Source: Candidatus Krumholzibacteriota bacterium
Lineage (GTDB): Bacteria; Krumholzibacteriota; Krumholzibacteriia; Krumholzibacteriales; Krumholzibacteriaceae
Direction: 5' to 3'
Assembly: GCA_030672805.1 (NCBI GenBank)
Contig: DAOVFR010000086.1
Location: 1 to 8,967, forward strand
Length of the DNA: 8,967 nt
The notes under the pieces are model-generated. The model ran no database searches and had not been told where the DNA came from. It saw only the letters and a list, made by a program, of their open reading frames with translations. Position numbers and translations under genes: made by a program. Positions 7,930-8,967 of this stretch are shown here, in pieces. Position 1 is the stretch's first letter, and every line of letters begins with the position of its first letter.

Positions 7930-8862
7930 TTATTCATGCTTTTTCTCGGTGAGCGGAACACCATAGTTTGCGAATAAATCACGTATTTCCTCGTGTATGG
8001 CGATCTTCTCACGGAGGGGGATGATGCCGAGCTTGGCATAGGTGATCTCACCCGACCCCGAGATCGCAAGGTCGATCCTGCCGATATACTGCCCCTCGCC
8101 GCCGGTGGCAAGAAGGTACGTCGAACCTACCTGCTCCTTTTTCTTGATAACCGGTTTCCCGTGGCCGACGATGATCAGGTCGAAATCGTCTATCTTGCCG
8201 GCGAGCGCTCTCGATCGTTCGAGACCCATATGGCTCAGCAGGATGAGAAAATCCGCCTTTTTCCCAAGCTCGGGCAGAATTTTCTCGAGGACCGCTTCAG
8301 GAGGAAGAACCTTGAAAGACGAGGTATCGATGTACCCGGGAAAGCGAATCATGTCGTCTATCACTCCCGTTATGCCGACACGCAGACGGCCGAATTCCTT
8401 TATCGTGTAAGCGGGACCGAGGATCAGTTCCCCGCTCCGCGCATCGACAACGTTAGCAGCAATGACGTCCAGACCCGCCGTGAGCGAAAGATCCCGGAGG
8501 TACGGCATGCCGAAAATAAACTCGATCTCGCCGGGCGTGAAGGCATCGACACCCATGATGCCGAACGAGGTGAATGTCAGCTCGGCTTCCGTCTTCGAAT
8601 AGGACAGGTCGAGACTGAACACGTCGCCGGCGTCGAGAACCAGCAGGTTGGAAACGCTGTTCCTGACGCTCTCGATGTAGGTGGCCCTTCTCCCGATCCC
8701 TCCCATATCCTCTGCCGAGCACCCGCAGGACCGGATCTTGCCGAGCAGATCACTGGAGAAGACAACCGACAGGTTGGTCGACACTGTTTCTGTTTCCCTC
8801 TCGCCGGAACAGGAAAACAACACCGGCAGCAGAATAAAAAATGCCGCGATCAACCGTTTCAT
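7930..8862 (-). CDS. lipoprotein of the UshA/5'-nucleotidase-like metallophosphatase superfamily, degenerate metal site
   Basis: The start at 8860-8862 is chosen because GAGGTG (8868-8873) precedes it and it opens directly on the signal peptide MKRLIAAFFILLPVLFSC (lipobox LFSC, Cys18). An upstream ATG at 8889 would add nine residues. The 310-residue protein follows the layout of periplasmic 5'-nucleotidase N-domains: FSSDLLG (Asp38), GGIGRRATYI, VLDAGDVFS (Asp80), MGVDAFTPGEIEF, SHMGLERSRALAG (His211) and DFDLIIVGHGKPV (His234). Compared with the canonical DxHG, GNHEFD and GHTH motifs, the first His, the GNHE Asn/His and the last His appear replaced. A C-G-C motif (46-48) precedes the GG-I-GRR block. 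The C-terminal nucleotide-binding domain of UshA is absent. It may be a weakly active or non-catalytic periplasmic binding protein. Superfamily assignment is good; activity and substrate are unknown. Confidence 0.85.
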   Translation of the reverse strand: MKRLIAAFFILLPVLFSCSGERETETVSTNLSVVFSSDLLGKIRSCGCSAEDMGGIGRRATYIESVRNSVSNLLVLDAGDVFSLDLSYSKTEAELTFTSFGIMGVDAFTPGEIEFIFGMPYLRDLSLTAGLDVIAANVVDARSGELILGPAYTIKEFGRLRVGITGVIDDMIRFPGYIDTSSFKVLPPEAVLEKILPELGKKADFLILLSHMGLERSRALAGKIDDFDLIIVGHGKPVIKKKEQVGSTYLLATGGEGQYIGRIDLAISGSGEITYAKLGIIPLREKIAIHEEIRDLFANYGVPLTEKKHE

Positions 8863-8966
8863 CGCATCACCTCGCATAAGCAGTTCCACGGCTCGGCCAT
8901 TTCAATCTCTAAAACAGGAGCGGCCGTTCCGCCGGCAAGACAGACCGTAATATAATAGCACACCAT
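8859..8966 (-). CDS. possible 3' end of an upstream gene (partial, at window edge)
   Basis: One minus-strand frame stays open from the window edge for about 35 codons, ending ...EPWNCLCEVMR with TGA at 8859-8861. That stop overlaps the ATG of the phosphatase-like gene as ATGA, a common arrangement for translationally coupled operon genes. I do not recognise the residues. Against it, the stretch is short, and the same bases hold a plausible extended -10 promoter. The frame runs off the window, so its start is unknown. Confidence 0.3.
   Translation of the reverse strand: MVCYYITVCLAGGTAAPVLEIEMAEPWNCLCEVMR
8952..8960 (-). promoter_or_regulatory. possible extended -10 promoter for the phosphatase-like gene
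   Basis: On the minus strand these bases read TGCTATTAT, an extended -10 (TGn plus a near-consensus hexamer). It lies about 90 nt before the start codon at 8862. Any -35 would be at or beyond the window edge. This competes with the partial-gene reading of the same bases. Confidence 0.3.
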
Positions 8967-8967
8967 G

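Noticed and set aside
7993..8955. 320-codon plus-strand open frame
   Set aside because: It is antisense to the phosphatase-like lipoprotein gene, which has a signal peptide, ribosome site and superfamily motifs; the frame shows no family.

Overview
The window comes from a bacterial chromosome, probably a Gram-negative one. The 16S rRNA matches the universal bacterial probe sites, and the genome looks moderately GC-rich. Two proteins carry lipoprotein signal peptides, and the bifunctional penicillin-binding protein is of the short PBP1A type. I cannot place the phylum by eye. The spread of gene types would fit an uncultured lineage, but a 16S comparison is needed. No mobile element, CRISPR array, tRNA, integrase or phage gene is visible, and most of the window is core housekeeping.

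Left part (1-1780): the 5' five-sixths of a 16S rRNA gene lies on the minus strand (1-1317), with its 3' end beyond the window start. Its control region is unusually legible. Two tandem promoters (1595-1623 and 1486-1514) each have a perfect TTGACA and a 17-bp spacer. A short boxB-like hairpin (1453-1470) is followed by an almost canonical boxA antitermination site (1439-1451). Three further inverted repeats lie just before the mature 16S 5' end. A PBP1A-type peptidoglycan synthase (1781-3880) runs divergently on the plus strand.

Middle part (3904-6854): three genes on the minus strand read yhaM-like HD/OB exoribonuclease, then alanine racemase alr, then deoxyribose-phosphate aldolase deoC. 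The first two overlap by 8 nt, and deoC follows 70 nt after alr. They form a likely operon driven from a candidate promoter at 6826-6854 and converge on the PBP gene. Alr supplies D-alanine for peptidoglycan precursors and PBP1A polymerises and crosslinks peptidoglycan, so two neighbours share the cell-wall theme. DeoC and the YhaM-like nuclease belong to nucleoside/RNA turnover.

Right part (6914-8967): two minus-strand genes encode predicted lipoproteins. One is an unrecognised 259-residue protein (6972-7751) with its own TTGACA-containing promoter region and a strong intrinsic terminator. The other is a UshA/5'-nucleotidase-like metallophosphatase (7930-8862) in which several canonical metal ligands are replaced and a CGC motif lies near the N-terminus. 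This degenerate, lipid-anchored phosphatase-like protein is the most interesting item here. A possible 3' end of another gene, overlapping its start by ATGA, touches the right edge.
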